DNA of 33,765 bases from Planctomycetota bacterium (GTDB taxonomy: Bacteria > Planctomycetota > Phycisphaerae > UBA1845 > UTPLA1): positions 1 through 33,765 of the forward strand of contig JADJRI010000049.1 in NCBI GenBank assembly GCA_016712275.1, in the 5' to 3' direction. The notes under the pieces are model-generated. The model was not told where the DNA came from, did no database searches, and saw nothing but the letters and a program-made list of their open reading frames with translations. The position numbers and the translations under genes are program-made. Position 1 is the stretch's first letter; every line of letters begins with the position of its first letter. This document shows positions 8,774 to 16,075 of this stretch, in pieces.

Positions 8774-9937
8774 TCAATCTTTCGGCGAGAATTCTATCCA
8801 GGCTTCATTGGCCTTTTTCCAAGCGCCGTCGGTTTTTGCGTCAATCTTCAACACACGATCAATAATCTCGTCACGTGTTTTGCGCTCCAAGGATAGGGTG
8901 GTTGCGGTCAATTGCCAGAGCTGCTTAGGTAAATTATCCACTGCGTCAGCGATGGGCACCGAGTCATTCGCCTTGTTCTTTTCAGTCGCAACTCGTCCTG
9001 CGGCATTCCATATCAAATTAAGCAGACCATGATCCGTCGTGGTGAGGAATCCCTCCCTCTTCTGCCCGCCGGGTGAGAGAAAAAGCCAAATGTCAACCAA
9101 GTCGAGGTAGTCCGGTTCTTTCCTCGGCCAAGCGAATAATTGAAATCCCGGCAATCGAGCTCCGAGCCGAAAATTGTCGAGCTCGCTTTTCACCGCAACC
9201 GGGACGCCTTCAGATTCGGAGCCGGTCACCAACACGCCCCAAACCTTTTCTCCTCCGCTTTCAATCCACCTATTTATGAAATCAATACTGCTTTCATGCG
9301 CGAGCTGTTGGAGCCGCGTTGGCTTCTCATTGCGCCAGGGCCATATAAATACCGCGAGGCTCGCAGGATTAAGTTGGAGGAATTCACTTATACGTTTCCA
9401 CGCGACAGTCTGGGTCGCCTGACATGCACTCATGAGAGTACGGTGATCCTCGGAAATCCCTGATAAACTGCGCGTGAGGATTCCAACATCCTGAGGCGTC
9501 GTCGGCCATGGTAGCGGAATGCCGTTTTCGATCGCCCGACAGGAGGCTTCGCCCTTCAGCGTATTATCATCCTCATTTATTTTTTTGCCGGCCGTCGTAA
9601 GCCATTTTTTGATAAGCTCGAGCGCCTCCGATTCCGTGGGCGGCCGGCTGAACATGCAGTCAACCAACGCCAGTTGAATAAGGCGAGATCTCGGCGGAAG
9701 AACTCCCATTTTCCCACGCTGCTGGTACTTGGCCAGATTCGACTGGGACATCCCGAGGGATTTTCGGATCTCGGGCCAGCCTGCTCGCGCCACGAGGCTC
9801 ATCATGAGATCCGCCACTTTTTCTTGATTCTCGTATTCTCCTTTAGTCCTTCCCCGCGTCGTAGTGCTTGGAACAGCTGGCTCATCCGTCGAGCGATTCG
9901 CTCCGGCTGCGGTACTGCCTTTTTTCTTCCGTGCCAT
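8774..9937 (-). CDS. HTH-containing protein of unknown function, first gene of the rSAM-Opp operon
   Basis: A 387-residue protein I do not recognise. The N-terminus is basic and low in complexity (MARKKKGSTAAGANRSTDEP). About residues 50-75 read as a helix-turn-helix (WPEIRKSLGMSQSNLAKYQQ), like Cro/XRE recognition helices. The rest (about 300 residues) is a mixed helical/strand domain with several Trp-rich segments (LAVFIWPWRNEKP, FQLFAWPRKEPDYLDLVDIW) and no transmembrane segment. The start at 9937 is preferred over upstream ATGs because AAGGA lies about 9 bases before it. It may regulate the operon or sense its substrate; this is inference from the HTH and first position. The stop is 12 bp from the radical SAM start. 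Confidence 0.6.
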   Translation of the reverse strand: MARKKKGSTAAGANRSTDEPAVPSTTTRGRTKGEYENQEKVADLMMSLVARAGWPEIRKSLGMSQSNLAKYQQRGKMGVLPPRSRLIQLALVDCMFSRPPTESEALELIKKWLTTAGKKINEDDNTLKGEASCRAIENGIPLPWPTTPQDVGILTRSLSGISEDHRTLMSACQATQTVAWKRISEFLQLNPASLAVFIWPWRNEKPTRLQQLAHESSIDFINRWIESGGEKVWGVLVTGSESEGVPVAVKSELDNFRLGARLPGFQLFAWPRKEPDYLDLVDIWLFLSPGGQKREGFLTTTDHGLLNLIWNAAGRVATEKNKANDSVPIADAVDNLPKQLWQLTATTLSLERKTRDEIIDRVLKIDAKTDGAWKKANEAWIEFSPKD

Positions 9938-10050
9938 CCGATTCATCCTTGTAAGCGCGTTGTCGCCCGGCCAATCGCTCTTGCGACACCGGCCACGGTC
10001 CCCACCAATTCTGCCGTATGCCGTGTATCCGCGCCAGCCACCGTTACTAC

Positions 10051-10078
10051 ATGATAGCATACAATCGGCGAATTCCAA
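10051..10078 (-). promoter_or_regulatory. Sigma70-like promoter of the minus-strand rSAM-Opp operon
   Basis: Read on the minus strand: TTGGAA (10078-10073), a 16-bp spacer, then TATCAT (10056-10051). The predicted start, near 10044, would give a leader of about 107 nt to the HTH gene at 9937. It is back-to-back with the plus-strand promoter at 10147-10174. Confidence 0.6.
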
Positions 10079-10146
10079 GTTCAGCCGACTGACACGGCAA
10101 ATAGTAACGGACGTGATATTTAATGAGTGTATCTGATATTTACTGG

Positions 10147-10174
10147 TTGCCTGCGGGCGAGTTTGGTGTATAAT
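10147..10174 (+). promoter_or_regulatory. Sigma70-like promoter of the plus-strand phosphatase-subtilase cluster
   Basis: TTGCCT at 10147-10152, a 16-bp spacer and a consensus TATAAT at 10169-10174. The predicted start is 10181-10182, exactly where an ATG lies (10182), so a leaderless 120-codon reading of the first gene is possible. The ribosome-site-preceded ATG at 10299 would instead have a leader of about 118 nt. Confidence 0.7.
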
Positions 10175-10298
10175 ACTCACTATGCGACTGGATCGAATTG
10201 GACGGCCGGTGCAGGCGGTGCGGGGCCGAAACCCGAACAAATCGTGTTCGACACTACCGACGAATTTGTTGATGGCGGCACCAAATTGGAGTTACCCG

Positions 10299-10544
10299 AT
10301 GGACCAGCCTCAGCCAAACTTCATCCTGAACAATCGAATCGAGTGGGACGCTCAATGCCGAGTGTGTGGCCACTGGCATGCAGCCCGGGCATCGCCCCGG
10401 CTCTGCGCGCGAATCGCATCCGCCTTGGCGAAGGACAAGCAGGCGGTGGCAAAGGTTGATCAGGCTGAGCCTGCCGAAGGTGACGGAGTTGGAGAGGTCC
10501 CGTCCGGTGTCGGCTTGAATTCGCTCGAGGTTGTCAGCGTTTGA
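10299..10544 (+). CDS. Small hypothetical protein with CxxC-H-x-H motif
   Basis: An 81-residue protein with no recognised family. The core CRVCGHWHAARASPRLCARI places two Cys, two His and a third Cys in about 20 residues, like a small zinc-binding knuckle. The C-terminus is Glu/Val/Gly rich and probably disordered. The start at 10299 has GGAG 7 bases upstream. The same frame is open back to ATG 10182, which coincides with the predicted transcription start, so a longer leaderless product of 120 residues cannot be excluded. It is the first gene after the TATAAT promoter and is followed by a hairpin before the next small gene. Confidence 0.5.
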   Translation: MDQPQPNFILNNRIEWDAQCRVCGHWHAARASPRLCARIASALAKDKQAVAKVDQAEPAEGDGVGEVPSGVGLNSLEVVSV

Positions 10545-10554
10545 CGACCGCTAG

Positions 10555-10581
10555 CGCTGCGAACTGCCGGTTGACGCAGCG
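10555..10581 (+). other. Intercistronic hairpin
   Basis: CGCTGCG at 10555-10561 pairs with CGCAGCG at 10575-10581, and an inner AAC/GTT can extend the stem past a 2-nt bulge. It lies between the first and second small genes and has no T-tract, so it is more likely an mRNA processing or stability element than a terminator. Confidence 0.45.
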
Positions 10582-10622
10582 GGAATCCCAGCACCAGACC
10601 GGCAATCGAAGGAGTCAATCGC

Positions 10623-10724
10623 ATGGACGAAATTATCGAAAGCCTCGCGGAAGTCGGCCAGGCGGCCGCTAAAGCGCCTTGGGAAATTGCCAAGGCGCTG
10701 GCCCGACTCGGCCTTGGTGATTAA
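10623..10724 (+). CDS. 33-residue amphipathic peptide gene
   Basis: An ATG at 10623 preceded by the strong ribosome site AAGGAG (10608-10613) opens a 33-codon gene ending in TAA at 10722-10724. The peptide reads MDEIIESLAEVGQ then an Ala/Lys/Trp/Leu-rich half ending LARLGLGD. Plotted as a helix it is amphipathic along its whole length, with acidic residues at the N-terminus and basic ones later. There is no signal peptide or Cys. It is flanked by strong hairpins on both sides. Possible roles are a signalling or leaderless antimicrobial-type peptide, a small membrane-associated regulator, or a substrate of the cluster's protease. None is demonstrated. Confidence 0.55.
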   Translation: MDEIIESLAEVGQAAAKAPWEIAKALARLGLGD

Positions 10725-10746
10725 GCGCGAGCTGAGAATCGGAAAT

Positions 10747-10782
10747 GGGCCGCCGTGCCGGCACAATGCCTCACGGCGGCCC
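10747..10782 (+). other. Strong 11-bp GC hairpin after the 33-residue peptide gene
   Basis: GGGCCGCCGTG at 10747-10757 is perfectly complementary to CACGGCGGCCC at 10772-10782, with a 14-nt loop. It starts 22 bp after the peptide stop codon. Without a T-tract it is not a textbook intrinsic terminator. A transcript 3'-end protector, attenuator or processing site is plausible. Confidence 0.6.
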
Positions 10783-10817
10783 CCATCGGCCAAAGTCGAT
10801 GAATCAGATGCATCTCT

Positions 10818-10834
10818 CTCGCGGCGTTCGCGAG
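10818..10834 (+). other. Second hairpin in the same gap
   Basis: CTCGCG-GCGTT-CGCGAG is a perfect 6-bp stem, extendable by wobble pairs, about 35 bp downstream of the 11-bp hairpin and 33 bp before the next start codon. Together they make the gap before the acidic protein gene highly structured. Confidence 0.45.
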
Positions 10835-10867
10835 GGGAAGCAAGCGAAACCAAAGGGTGTAGGAACA

Positions 10868-11080
10868 ATGAAAATGAAAGCGAAACTTCTTCATGAGGTG
10901 GCATCGTCTATCCCCACCAACCCGCGGGGGCGCTTCGACGACCCGACGATCGAATGGGGTGCCGGAAACACCGCAGTCGTTCCGGTTCGATGCGAAGACG
11001 ACAGCGACAATTCCGGCGACAATTCCAACGATGTTTCGAGTGATTGGTCATCGCAATCTGACTATGACGTTGACGACTAG
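10868..11080 (+). CDS. Small acidic Ser/Asp-rich protein
   Basis: A 70-residue protein with a short AGGA ribosome site just before ATG 10868; ATG 10874 is an alternative start. The first half (MKMKAKLLHEVASSIPTNPR) is basic and ends at a Pro/Arg region. The last 28 residues are almost only Asp, Ser, Asn and Gly with one Trp and one Tyr, and the end is DYDVDD. This tail could bind calcium, act as a charged linker or offer serines for phosphorylation. A link to the phosphatase encoded next is only positional. No family recognised. Part of the series of small genes separated by hairpins. Confidence 0.5.
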   Translation: MKMKAKLLHEVASSIPTNPRGRFDDPTIEWGAGNTAVVPVRCEDDSDNSGDNSNDVSSDWSSQSDYDVDD

Positions 11081-11086
11081 ACTCGG

Positions 11087-11106
11087 CGCGGGGTTCAACC
11101 CCCGCG
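11087..11106 (+). other. GC hairpin directly after the acidic protein gene
   Basis: CGCGGGG (11087-11093) pairs with CCCCGCG (11100-11106) around a 6-nt loop, 6 bp after the stop codon. It resembles a terminator stem but lacks a T-run, so partial termination or mRNA stabilisation before the phosphatase gene is the likelier role. Confidence 0.5.
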
Positions 11107-11329
11107 TTCGTCCGCCATCGCTCACCTCCACGTGGTGCGGATGTCAACCGGCTTGCGCCGGGCCAACGAGCGAACTTTATTCGGCAAGGGGTAAGTCGGC
11201 GCCGCGTTAACGACGTATTTGCCATCGATGCTCGATGGCAACGACAGAGACTCACGAGCAGCTTGGTCTTCGGAGCGAGCGCGATGGCGCTGGACGGGGA
11301 CGGTGCGCGCAGACCGAAAGGAGTTCGTC
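11107..11329. other. Gap before the phosphatase gene
   Basis: About 220 bp with no gene I can support. One frame stays open from about 11107 into the phosphatase region, but it has no start codon with a ribosome site before the phosphatase and matches no family I know. Confidence 0.4.
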
Positions 11330-12022
11330 ATGCACGGTGCAACGGAACAGAGAAGTCAGCCGCGTCCTTGGGCGCCTGTTCTGGCGGTTCGCCGCACCGG
11401 CCCAGACCCGCTGCAGAGCGGCGATTTGTTCCAGACCAGCGCTCCCGCTATATGCTCAAAGATTACATGTCACACGGCGTCGAGGGCGCGCGCCATAGTA
11501 GAATCGATGCGCAATTGCCCGGCTTTCCCGAGCGATTCACGGCCGATTATTTTGTCGAGATGAACGAGCGGGCGCGCACCTGCTTCGGCGTCGAGGCTTT
11601 TGTTGCTTTGACCGCGGTCGAAATCTTCGACGATTACGTGCGTGTCTGGTGCGCAGCAAACCCTGCTCCGATTGTCGTTCGCTCGCGACGGTCAGATTGA
11701 GCGACTTGAATGCGTCGGCATGCCGCTCGGCATCCTTGGTTCGGATTTGTATTGCGCGCCGTCGTTTGCCGAATTCAAGCCGCAGCCGGGAGATTCACTA
11801 GTTCTAGCGACCGACGGCTTTTTTGACCAGCGCGGGGACGACGGCAGCCGATTTGCGAAAAAAATCGTCGACATTCTCGCAAGGCGCGCGAGCCTGGCTA
11901 CTGGCATTAAGTCGCTCTGGGACGCTTTTCGAGCCCATACGGCCAACGTCGAAATCGAAGACGATGTCACGGTCGCTCTGTTGAGTTTTGTCAACGACGC
12001 CTCATCGCGTCTCGCTGCCTGA
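11330..12022 (+). CDS. SpoIIE/PP2C-type serine/threonine phosphatase, two frame breaks
   Basis: PPM phosphatase of the SpoIIE/RsbU class, which dephosphorylates phospho-Ser/Thr proteins such as anti-sigma antagonists. ATG 11330 follows AAAGGAG. Metal-site and fold motifs in order: SGDLF (first Asp), KDYMSHGVEGA (equivalent of GDVSGHG), AANPAPIVV (AGHPPP strand), CVGMPLGILG, GDSLVLATDGFFDQ (metal Asp), and EDDVTVALL at the end (metal Asp). The frame shifts near 11450 and near 11680-11690, where IVVRS continues as RDGQIERLECVG. Repaired length is about 230 residues, a bare catalytic domain with no sensor. No partner kinase, STAS or sigma factor is in the window. Confidence 0.8.
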
Positions 12023-12054
12023 TACCGAAACTTTTAGGGTAAAGGAGAAATCAA

Positions 12055-12284
12055 ATGCGCAAGTTCGCGATTTTCTGTCTCTTGATCTTGTCCGCAGTGG
12101 CCACGACCGATGCGACCTGCCCAAAATCCTCGGTCGAATCGAGGCGCTGTCGGTTGGTTCCAACGGATTTTCAGTTGGGTTCTATGAAAGGAAGGACGAC
12201 TCAACGGGTGGCGAAACCGGAGTAATGGATTTTATCCGCGCGATGTCCGCCGTCGCTCCTATCTTCGCGGGATTTGTCGATTAG
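12055..12284 (+). CDS. Small exported protein, probable frame break
   Basis: AAAGGAG lies 9 bases before ATG 12055, which opens a clear signal peptide (MRKFAIFCLLILSAVATTDA). As sequenced this frame reads into unrelated residues after TCPK and stops at about residue 56. In the neighbouring frame a sensible protein (KILGRIEALSVGSNGFSVGF ... IFAGFVD) runs to a TAG at 12282-12284, placed correctly before the next ribosome site. The switch is at CCCAAAA near 12120. The repaired product is about 76 residues, exported, family unknown. The 56-residue product in the first frame is the alternative. Confidence 0.55.
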
Positions 12285-12297
12285 AGGAGAGATTGCG

Positions 12298-12564
12298 ATG
12301 TTTCGGAAAACGATCGGGTTGGTCGTCCTGTTGCTGCTCATCCTCGCTGTTGCTCGCCTCGGACGACACGTAGGGGCACATCCAGCGAGCGGACAGGCAC
12401 GAGGCGAAGCAGACGCAGGGTGGAAAAGCTACATCTTAGGCCAAAAAGATGCGGCCTGCCACACCGGCGACGTTGATCGCGACGTGGCCGAAGAAGCGAG
12501 GGACGCGATCGAATCGTTGAACGAAACGATCGACGCACGGAGAAGAAAGGATGGTGGCGGATGA
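12298..12564 (+). CDS. Small membrane-anchored or exported protein
   Basis: An 88-residue protein. ATG 12298 is preceded by GAGGAGA. The N-terminus (MFRKTIGLVVLLLLILAVAR) is a basic start followed by one hydrophobic segment, so a signal anchor or signal peptide. The remainder is hydrophilic, with a single Cys (DAACHTGD) and a charged helical C-terminus (RDAIESLNETIDARRRKDGG). No family recognised. Its stop overlaps the next start (ATGA), indicating translational coupling. Confidence 0.6.
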   Translation: MFRKTIGLVVLLLLILAVARLGRHVGAHPASGQARGEADAGWKSYILGQKDAACHTGDVDRDVAEEARDAIESLNETIDARRRKDGGG

Positions 12565-12827
12565 CGCCGACTAATCGTGCGGAGTGGGAGGCGGGCGCGG
12601 GGCTAGTGGACGGCGAGCGTTTCGCCCAGGCAATCGGAGGAAATTGGAAGGCACAATGGGCATGTCGCCGATCGAAGCTTTCTGAATGGATCGGTGCCGT
12701 TGCCTTGGTACTCGTCGGCGTCGCCACTATCAGGCGGTCTTCACCGCAGGAAACAATCGAATGGTTCACCGACCTGATTTGGTCGTTGCGGTGGGTCATC
12801 GACCTCGGAAGGAAGGCTTTCGAATGA
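12561..12827 (+). CDS. Small membrane protein
   Basis: An 88-residue protein starting in the ATGA overlap with the gene before. The first 40 residues are soluble, then a hydrophobic segment (WIGAVALVLVGVATI) and a second semi-hydrophobic, Trp-rich helix (FTDLIWSLRWVIDL). Probably one or two membrane passes. Unknown family. Its stop again overlaps the next ATG by 4 bp. Confidence 0.6.
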   Translation: MTPTNRAEWEAGAGLVDGERFAQAIGGNWKAQWACRRSKLSEWIGAVALVLVGVATIRRSSPQETIEWFTDLIWSLRWVIDLGRKAFE

Positions 12828-13312
12828 GCGCCAGCTCGACACTAGATGACATTCAATCGGCGATCGCGGCCCGCAGCCAAGGTAATCGCCCGATACAGGC
12901 CGATGGCGTTCGTTTACTTGATGCCGTTCGTTCGAATCGCGCGGTGATCTGGCAGACCGATATCGGCGTCATGGCCGGAGATACCGCCGCCGCTGCCAAC
13001 GAGAGCGCTACCGCAGCCGACGAAATCGATGACGACGCCGTTGCTGTAGTCGATACTGACGCCGACACCGTCGCCGTCGCCGTCGGCGACATCAACACCG
13101 AGACCAACGGCGACGTCAACGTCAGCACGACTGCTGAAATCAACAACGCTGCCAAATTCGGCGAGCGCGTCGCCGTTTTCGGCAATTGCGAGGTACGGCG
13201 GGGAATCATCACCTACGAACAGCTGATTTTGTTAATTCGCTGTGACTTAGTGAAAACGATCGAACCTGATGATGTCGCCGATATCCGAACCTTGGAGAAC
13301 CAAACGCGATGA
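12824..13312 (+). CDS. Hypothetical protein with acidic Ala/Val/Asp-rich centre
   Basis: A 162-residue protein with no signal peptide. The start overlaps the previous stop (ATGA) and has a GGAAGG upstream. About residues 45-105 are a low-complexity run of Asp, Ala, Val and Thr (DDDAVAVVDTDADTVAVAVG), then NTETNGDVNVSTTAEINNAA. The C-terminal 50 residues look folded (KFGERVAVFGNCEVRRGIIT). I know no family. The regular spacing of Val and Asp could be a beta-type repeat. It is coupled to the downstream protease gene (ATGA), so a partner, inhibitor or substrate of that protease is an open possibility. Confidence 0.55.
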   Translation: MSASSTLDDIQSAIAARSQGNRPIQADGVRLLDAVRSNRAVIWQTDIGVMAGDTAAAANESATAADEIDDDAVAVVDTDADTVAVAVGDINTETNGDVNVSTTAEINNAAKFGERVAVFGNCEVRRGIITYEQLILLIRCDLVKTIEPDDVADIRTLENQTR

Positions 13313-14461
13313 TGACCACCTTTGATTTGCTTTTGTTTCCTCATCGCCATCGTCGCCGGCATCGACGGCCGCCTCGGCCCGAACTTCACGAATGTTTTGC
13401 GCCGTCGGCGCATCAATGCGGGTGGCAATGTGATCGTGGTCGCGATCGGCGCGAGGCGCTTCGATCGTTTCATTCGTGTCGTCGAGAAAAACGCCAATGT
13501 CATTTTCGTCGGGCGCGTTACGCGCTGTGTCACATTTGAAATTCCGATTTCCGACGTGGATAAGATCGCGCGCGAACCAGGGTTACTCGTCGTCGATATT
13601 GACGCGCAGATCGCCTGGGCCCCACCCCAAACGGTCGGGCGGCGCCGCGCCGAACCCGCTCCGTCGATGCGAGACGTCGCGAAGCGACTCCGCGTCGGCG
13701 AAACACGCGACTTTGACGGCTCCGGCGTTTCTATTTCAGTCCTTGATACCGGCTTTACAGATCATGCTTTCATCCGAAACGAAAACGTGGTCGCACGAGA
13801 GAGTTTCGCTCCTACGAGTCGAACGCCAACAGATCTCGTCGGACATGGCGTAGGAATTATTTCCGAGATATTGGGCTCCGATCCCGAACGATTGCCTGGT
13901 CTCGCCTGTGGCGCGAAGGTGATCTCCGCAAAGATCTTCGATGACGACGGTGGGACCACGATCGGGTCAATCGTAAAGGCGCTTGACTTCGGCCTTGCCC
14001 GCGGGGCGCACGTCTTCAACCTGTCCTTTGGTGGTCGGATGCCGCATCCGGTCCTCCATGAAGTAATCCGACATTGCCACGCGGCTGGCGTTTTGATCGC
14101 AGCTGCGGCGGGAAACGACGGACCGGATGTCGGCACTTTGTCATACCCTGCCCGCTATCCCGAGGTCTTTTCGGTCGGAGCTACTGATAAGCGAGGCAAT
14201 CTCACACCGTGGAGTTCGCGAGGGGAACCGGGACGTTATGGTCCTGATATCTGCCTCGAAGGCGAATCACTCGTGCTGGCCCGGGCGACGGGAACGACTA
14301 TGGGAGAGCCCATCGACGACCATCTCACGTCAACTTCGGGGACGAGCTTTTCGGCTCCGCTCGCTGCGTGCTTGGCCGCTTTGCTCATCCAGCGAAATCC
14401 TAAACTCCGGCCAGAGGAAATCAGGGTACTCCTCCGGAGCGCGTGTGTCCCGGTGGACTGA
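13309..14461 (+). CDS. S8 family subtilisin-like serine protease with I9-like prodomain
   Basis: Subtilase with intact catalytic residues: Asp in SVLDTGF (about residue 146), His in VGHGVGIISEI, oxyanion Asn in AAAGNDGP, Ser in STSGTSFSAP (about residue 346). The His box is HGVGIIS instead of HGTHVAG. An N-terminal part of about 100 residues (GARRFDRFIRVVEKNANVIF ... LLVVDIDAQIAWA) looks like an inhibitor I9-type prodomain. ATG 13309 overlaps the previous stop as ATGA, but that frame must shift once in the T-rich stretch 13321-13336 to join the protease; otherwise translation would start at TTG 13322. No convincing signal peptide, so cytoplasmic or unconventional export. Ends at TGA 14459-14461, 20 bp before the next start. 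Confidence 0.85.
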
Positions 14462-14481
14462 ATGTTAAGGAGAAGATACTC

Positions 14482-15072
14482 ATGAGACGATTGATTTTCA
14501 TCGCCTTCATCGGCCTCGCCGCGACCGCGAACGACGCTGTTACGACGACTACGGCGGAGCAATCGGCAGCTGGTAATCGAATCGGCGAACTCGGCGATTT
14601 CGAAGGCATTTTGAAGCTCTATTCGGCGCGCGAAGCCGCGAAAGGCGCATATGACCAAGTCTATGAAGCCTACAAATTCGCCGGCAAGCCGCCTCATCTG
14701 GCGGACATCGTAGATGCGATTCACGAGCGGTTCCGTCGAGCTGACCGACGGATTCAGGAATTTGAAAGGCAGTTTGAACCACCCAAGGATGCCGTTGTTC
14801 GCCTACTTTCGGCAGGAATGTTTTTCCCGATCGAGCTTAACGAAGACAGCAAGACATACGCCGTTTCTGTGACGGCGCAAATCAAACTGAAGGCCGTCGA
14901 TTCGGACGGCATCGATATTGAAGTCAAGTCTGACGATCGGAAAATAAAGTTGTGCGGACTGGAATCTGGCGACGTCGTCTCCCTTTCCAGATTCGGATTG
15001 TGCATCCGCGTCGATGGTGTGAACGACGACGACGAGTCAGCGCGTATTTCGATACGCGTCACCAATCCCTGA
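14482..15072 (+). CDS. Exported protein of unknown function
   Basis: A 196-residue protein; AAGGAGA lies 8 bases before ATG 14482. Signal peptide MRRLIFIAFIGLAATANDA. The middle is helical (EFERQFEPPKDAVVRLL). The C-terminal 80 residues look like a beta domain (YAVSVTAQIKLKAVDSDG ... ESARISIRVTNP) with two Cys that could form a disulfide. No family recognised. Placed directly after the subtilase, so it may be an extracytoplasmic substrate or partner. Inference from position only. Confidence 0.6.
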   Translation: MRRLIFIAFIGLAATANDAVTTTTAEQSAAGNRIGELGDFEGILKLYSAREAAKGAYDQVYEAYKFAGKPPHLADIVDAIHERFRRADRRIQEFERQFEPPKDAVVRLLSAGMFFPIELNEDSKTYAVSVTAQIKLKAVDSDGIDIEVKSDDRKIKLCGLESGDVVSLSRFGLCIRVDGVNDDDESARISIRVTNP

Positions 15073-15126
15073 GTTAGTCGCTGGGGTAAACGAATTAAGT
15101 TTGAGACGTCAATGAATTGTATGATC

Positions 15127-15142
15127 CCGGCAGCGTTGCCGG
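15127..15142 (+). other. Small intercistronic hairpin
   Basis: CCGGCA-GCGT-TGCCGG, a perfect 6-bp stem and tetraloop in the 103-bp gap between two exported-protein genes. No T-run follows. The gap also holds a TATGAT (15120-15125 region) without a convincing -35 box. Confidence 0.4.
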
Positions 15143-15175
15143 ACAAATTCAAATTAACACAAGGAGATTAGTAAA

Positions 15176-16075
15176 ATGCATGTTCAGAAGTCACGCGTGC
15201 TCATTATCGTAGTCACGGCCGTATTCCAGGCAATTCCGACGTTCGCCCAAACGGGAAATGCTGGCAAGGCAACAGGCGACTCGAGGACCGGTACAAAGAA
15301 AGTAGACCATCTCGAAGAGCGAGGCGAATTGCTCAATGTCACGAAGCAGACGCCGATCGACGCTGGCCGAATCGCGGAGTTGATCTACTCCCAAATGGAA
15401 CTCCTGTCTAAGGTCGAGTCCGAGTCAATGTCGACAGACGCGCGCGAACGGGCCTATGCGCAGGCGGCAGACATCTCGGAAAAACAGATCGCGCCGTGGG
15501 CGACAGACCTTGCTGCCAAGGGAGAAAGTCAGTTGAGTGCGTGGCAGGCAGAATTGGGGGAATTGTCCACAGAATTGGAGCCTTCACATCAGGACATGAA
15601 GGAGTTGACCGAGATGATCTCAAAGGTTGAAACCGAGCTCAAACTTGACGATGAAAAGGTCAAATCTGCCCTCGACGAATCGCTACGAAATCCCGACGCG
15701 CGGTGGAAAGAGAGCCAGGCGAGGCTCGCGTTCAAACAGCGAAAGCTACGCGAAGCCCACGCGAAAAACCTGAAGGCGACTATGGAGCAGGTGCTTCTGT
15801 TCAGTAATACGTTCGAGTCTTCCAGGATTCTTCTTGGTATGAAAATCGACGCGAAAACGGCAGAGATTGCCTGGTTGCGCACAATCGCGCATTTCCACGG
15901 AAATGGGGCAAAGATGCTCCGACGAGTCGCAAGAATTACGAAAGCACTGGATGACGACAAGTCCATCGACCTCGGAGTTGAACCGGTCGTTTCCTCGTTC
16001 CGTGTCACGCTCGGTGACGACGAGGAACGCGAATTTCAGGCCCTCAAGGAGCAAATCAAAGGAGCGAAAGAGTGA
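15176..16075 (+). CDS. Exported coiled-coil protein
   Basis: A 299-residue protein; AGGAG lies upstream of ATG 15176. Signal peptide VLIIVVTAVFQAIPTFA then AQTG at the mature start. From about residue 55 on it is almost all charged helix (LSTELEPSHQDMKELTEM, KVETELKLDDEKVKSALDES, ARLAFKQRKLREAHAKNLKA), consistent with long coiled coils in the periplasm. No Cys. It precedes the ExbB-like gene with overlapping stop/start (TGATG), so it may be the periplasmic structural partner of that membrane complex, by analogy with periplasmic coiled-coil proteins coded beside Tol systems. Analogy only. Confidence 0.6.
   Translation: MHVQKSRVLIIVVTAVFQAIPTFAQTGNAGKATGDSRTGTKKVDHLEERGELLNVTKQTPIDAGRIAELIYSQMELLSKVESESMSTDARERAYAQAADISEKQIAPWATDLAAKGESQLSAWQAELGELSTELEPSHQDMKELTEMISKVETELKLDDEKVKSALDESLRNPDARWKESQARLAFKQRKLREAHAKNLKATMEQVLLFSNTFESSRILLGMKIDAKTAEIAWLRTIAHFHGNGAKMLRRVARITKALDDDKSIDLGVEPVVSSFRVTLGDDEEREFQALKEQIKGAKE

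Noticed and set aside
10623..10724. The 33-residue peptide as a precursor for the radical SAM enzyme (Lys-Trp crosslink type)
   Set aside because: It contains one Trp near Lys residues, but there is no leader/core boundary or Cys, and it is on the other strand in a different operon. Too speculative to claim.
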